14,172 nucleotides of DNA from CAZDGB01 sp964504645. Lineage in GTDB: Bacteria > Planctomycetota > Planctomycetia > Planctomycetales > Planctomycetaceae. Shown here in pieces: positions 12,781 through 14,172 of this stretch. How positions within the stretch are numbered: position 1 is the stretch's first letter; each line of letters starts with the position of its first letter. The stretch spans positions 1-14,172 of the forward strand of contig CAZDGB010000201.1 of assembly GCA_964504645.1 (NCBI GenBank), given 5' to 3'. The position numbers were made by a program, and so were the translations under genes. The notes beneath the pieces were generated by a model that was given only the letters and a program-made list of their open reading frames with translations, did not search any database and was not told the DNA's origin.

Positions 12781-13902
12781 ATGGCGCGCATGCTCGTTGT
12801 GTTTTTCGTGTTGTTTTCACTCGTTCGAAACGACGACGCGCCGGAATGGCGTTACGACCCCGCGTTGTTCGCCCCGTTCTGGACGAGCGACACGATGCAC
12901 GGCGAGTCGATGCTGTTCGTCAAAGCCGACGGCGAAGAAGCCGCGACGGGCGAACTCCTCTTTCCGCCGACGAAGATGCTCGCCGTCCGCGATTCCAACG
13001 GCGACGTCACGTATGAGGAAGGCCGCGACTACGTCTGGCAGCCCGGCTCGCGGACAATCACGATTCCCGCGGGGTCGCGGATCGTCGTGAAGTCGCCGGC
13101 CGATATGCGGCGGCCCGCGAAAACGCAGAAGTACGAACTGACGCACCGCGACGGCGACGGCGAAATCTATTTCGGGTCGAAGCTCGAATACCACGACATG
13201 CAGACGTGCTTCACCTACGAGCACGAACCGAACGTGTGGAAAGCCGAGCCGCCGAAGTTCGACGAGGCGCAGTTGCCGCGCACCCTCGGCAAGTTGAACG
13301 CGAAAGAGCCGATCAAGATGCTGCTGCTGGGCGACAGCATCTCGGCGGGTTGCAACGCCTCAGGCTGGGCCGGCGAGAAACCGTATCAGCCGCCGTTTTC
13401 CAGGCTGGTCGAGAAACATCTCGCCGCGACGTATGGAACGGAAGTCTCGGTCGAGAATCTCTCCGTCAGTGGGAAGAGCACGGAGTGGGCGCTGACGGTG
13501 ATCGACGACATCGCCGCCGCGGAGCCGGATGTGGTGATCCTCGCGTTCGGCATGAACGACTCCGCCGGCCGCCCGAAAGCAGACTACAAGAATTACATCG
13601 AACAGACGATCCAGAAGGTCCGCGAGAAACGCCCGGAGACGGAATTCATCCTGGTCGCGTCGATGCTCGGCAATAAGGACTGGATTCGCCTGAAACAGGA
13701 ACTCTTCCCGGAATACCGCGCCGCGCTCGCCGAACTGTGCGAACCGGGCATCGCGCTCGCCGATCTGACGACGGTGTGGACCGAGTTCCTGAAAGTGAAA
13801 CAGGACCGCGACCTGACGGGCAACGGCGTCAATCACCCGAACGACTTCGGGCATCGGGTTTACGCGCAGGTCATTTCGGCGCTGCTGATCCCGTCGAAGT
13901 GA
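12781..13902 (+). CDS. SGNH/GDSL-type hydrolase with N-terminal beta domain
   Basis: The 373-residue product begins with a short hydrophobic signal (MARMLVVFFVLFSLVRNDDA), probably exported. Residues about 21-165 form a beta-rich domain without a name I recognise. The SGNH catalytic domain begins near 175: block I MLLLGDSISAG (nucleophile Ser186), block II NLSVSGKST (Gly231), block III FGMND (Asn259) and block V NHPNDFGH (catalytic His352). The Asp usually three residues before this His is Gly349, so a Ser-His dyad or an acid from elsewhere is implied. Such enzymes act as esterases or acetylhydrolases on glycans or lipids; the substrate is unknown. GGGAG five bases before ATG 12781 supports the start. 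The stop codon touches the left arm of the 200-base inverted repeat that follows. Confidence 0.9.
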   Translation: MARMLVVFFVLFSLVRNDDAPEWRYDPALFAPFWTSDTMHGESMLFVKADGEEAATGELLFPPTKMLAVRDSNGDVTYEEGRDYVWQPGSRTITIPAGSRIVVKSPADMRRPAKTQKYELTHRDGDGEIYFGSKLEYHDMQTCFTYEHEPNVWKAEPPKFDEAQLPRTLGKLNAKEPIKMLLLGDSISAGCNASGWAGEKPYQPPFSRLVEKHLAATYGTEVSVENLSVSGKSTEWALTVIDDIAAAEPDVVILAFGMNDSAGRPKADYKNYIEQTIQKVREKRPETEFILVASMLGNKDWIRLKQELFPEYRAALAELCEPGIALADLTTVWTEFLKVKQDRDLTGNGVNHPNDFGHRVYAQVISALLIPSK

Positions 13903-14102
13903 AGGCATCTCTCGCAGAGACGCGAAGCCGCAAAGGACCGCAAAGGAGAATACAGATTTCGCACAGAGACACAGAGGTCACAGAGAAAAGCAAAGCACTC
14001 GGAATTTCTAACTCTGTGACCTCTGTGTCTCTGTGCGAAAAGCCTTCCTCGTTTTTTCTTTGCGATTCTCTGCGACTTCGCGTCTTTGCGAGAGACGCCT
14101 TT
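13903..14102. repeat. Outer arms of a 200-base nested inverted repeat
   Basis: Arms of about 44-46 bases (about 13905-13948 and 14059-14102) are reverse complements with roughly six mismatches, mostly transitions (core TCTCTCGCA-AGACGCGAAG type). The element fills the whole space between the stop codon of the SGNH gene and the stop codon of the minus-strand gene at the right edge. Repeats built from CGCAGAGACGC and CACAGAGGTCACAGAG-type words are known from several bacterial genomes (from memory). A T run GTTTTTTCTTTG (14051-14062) follows the inner stem, so it may act as a terminator for the plus-strand gene. Confidence 0.85.
13957..14040. repeat. Inner perfect 29-base inverted repeat (CACAGAGGTCACAGAG type)
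   Basis: Arms 13957-13985 and 14012-14040 are perfect reverse complements over 29 bases around a 26-base loop. This is the longest perfect stem in the window. It is nested in the outer arms at 13903-14102 and made of different sequence words, which again suggests one repeat inserted in another. The perfect match between arms, against a less exact outer stem, suggests that the inner part is younger or under stronger constraint. Confidence 0.85.
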
Positions 14103-14172
14103 CATCCCCGTTGCTGCTGGTAAATCGCCAGAATCACGTCCTCGACGGTCTTGTACGTCTTCTTCCCGCTGG
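14102..14172 (-). CDS. C-terminal end of an unidentified gene (cut by right edge)
   Basis: On the minus strand a frame is open from the window edge to TGA at 14104-14102 and encodes SGKKTYKTVEDVILAIYQQQRG. The 23 codons mostly end in G or C, as in the neighbouring genes. The stop codon abuts the right end of the 200-base repeat, the same arrangement as the SGNH gene on the other side. The piece is too short to name. It is convergent with the SGNH gene. Confidence 0.55.
   Translation of the reverse strand, partial: SGKKTYKTVEDVILAIYQQQRG

Overview
The window reads as a piece of a planctomycete chromosome, probably from the Pirellulales-like part of the phylum; that placement is inferred from gene content. 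The indicators are a DUF1559 protein with a prepilin-type N-terminus and an H-X9-DG motif, a DUF1080 protein, a PEP-CTERM exported protein, a small transthyretin-like lipoprotein, secreted alpha/beta and SGNH hydrolases, a Gfo/Idh/MocA oxidoreductase, high GC, and many palindromic repeats between genes. I found no mobile element gene, phage gene, CRISPR array, tRNA or rRNA, and no recognisable defence or secondary-metabolite cluster.

Layout. 1-1039 (minus): the N-terminal 346 codons of a lipoprotein related to metallophosphatase/5'-nucleotidase-like proteins, cut by the left edge. 1318-1704 (plus): a MutT-type Nudix hydrolase. 2069-3196 (plus): hpnH, the radical SAM adenosylhopane synthase of hopanoid synthesis. 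3238-3663 (plus): a small exported protein of unknown function. 3790-4479 (plus): a PEP-CTERM protein. 4625-5134 (plus): a divergent FabZ-like hot-dog dehydratase. 5279-5932 (plus): trmB, the tRNA m7G46 methyltransferase. 6155-7117 (plus): a secreted DUF1080 protein that meets, stop to stop, a minus-strand pair made of a carboxypeptidase-regulatory-like lipoprotein (7118-7501) and a DUF1559 protein (7586-8542) separated by a hairpin terminator. 8737-9843 and 9931-11034 (both minus): a secreted alpha/beta hydrolase and a Gfo/Idh/MocA oxidoreductase. 11430-12680 (plus): a SufS-type cysteine desulfurase. 12781-13902 (plus): an SGNH/GDSL hydrolase. 14102-14172 (minus): the last codons of a gene entering from the right.

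The genes are mostly single transcription units with unrelated jobs (housekeeping, lipid, envelope and carbohydrate functions), so this is not an evident pathway cluster. The most striking property is the intergenic DNA. Nearly every larger gap is filled by inverted repeats of at least nine sequence types, several nested inside each other, and several touch stop codons, ribosome binding sites or start regions. Three of the genes have open reading frames that run upstream through a repeat and would be mis-started there (MutT, HpnH, DUF1080). I regard the repeats, the metallophosphatase-like protein without its usual DxH motif, and the small low-GC exported protein as the parts most worth a second look. 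No undescribed multi-gene system is evident.
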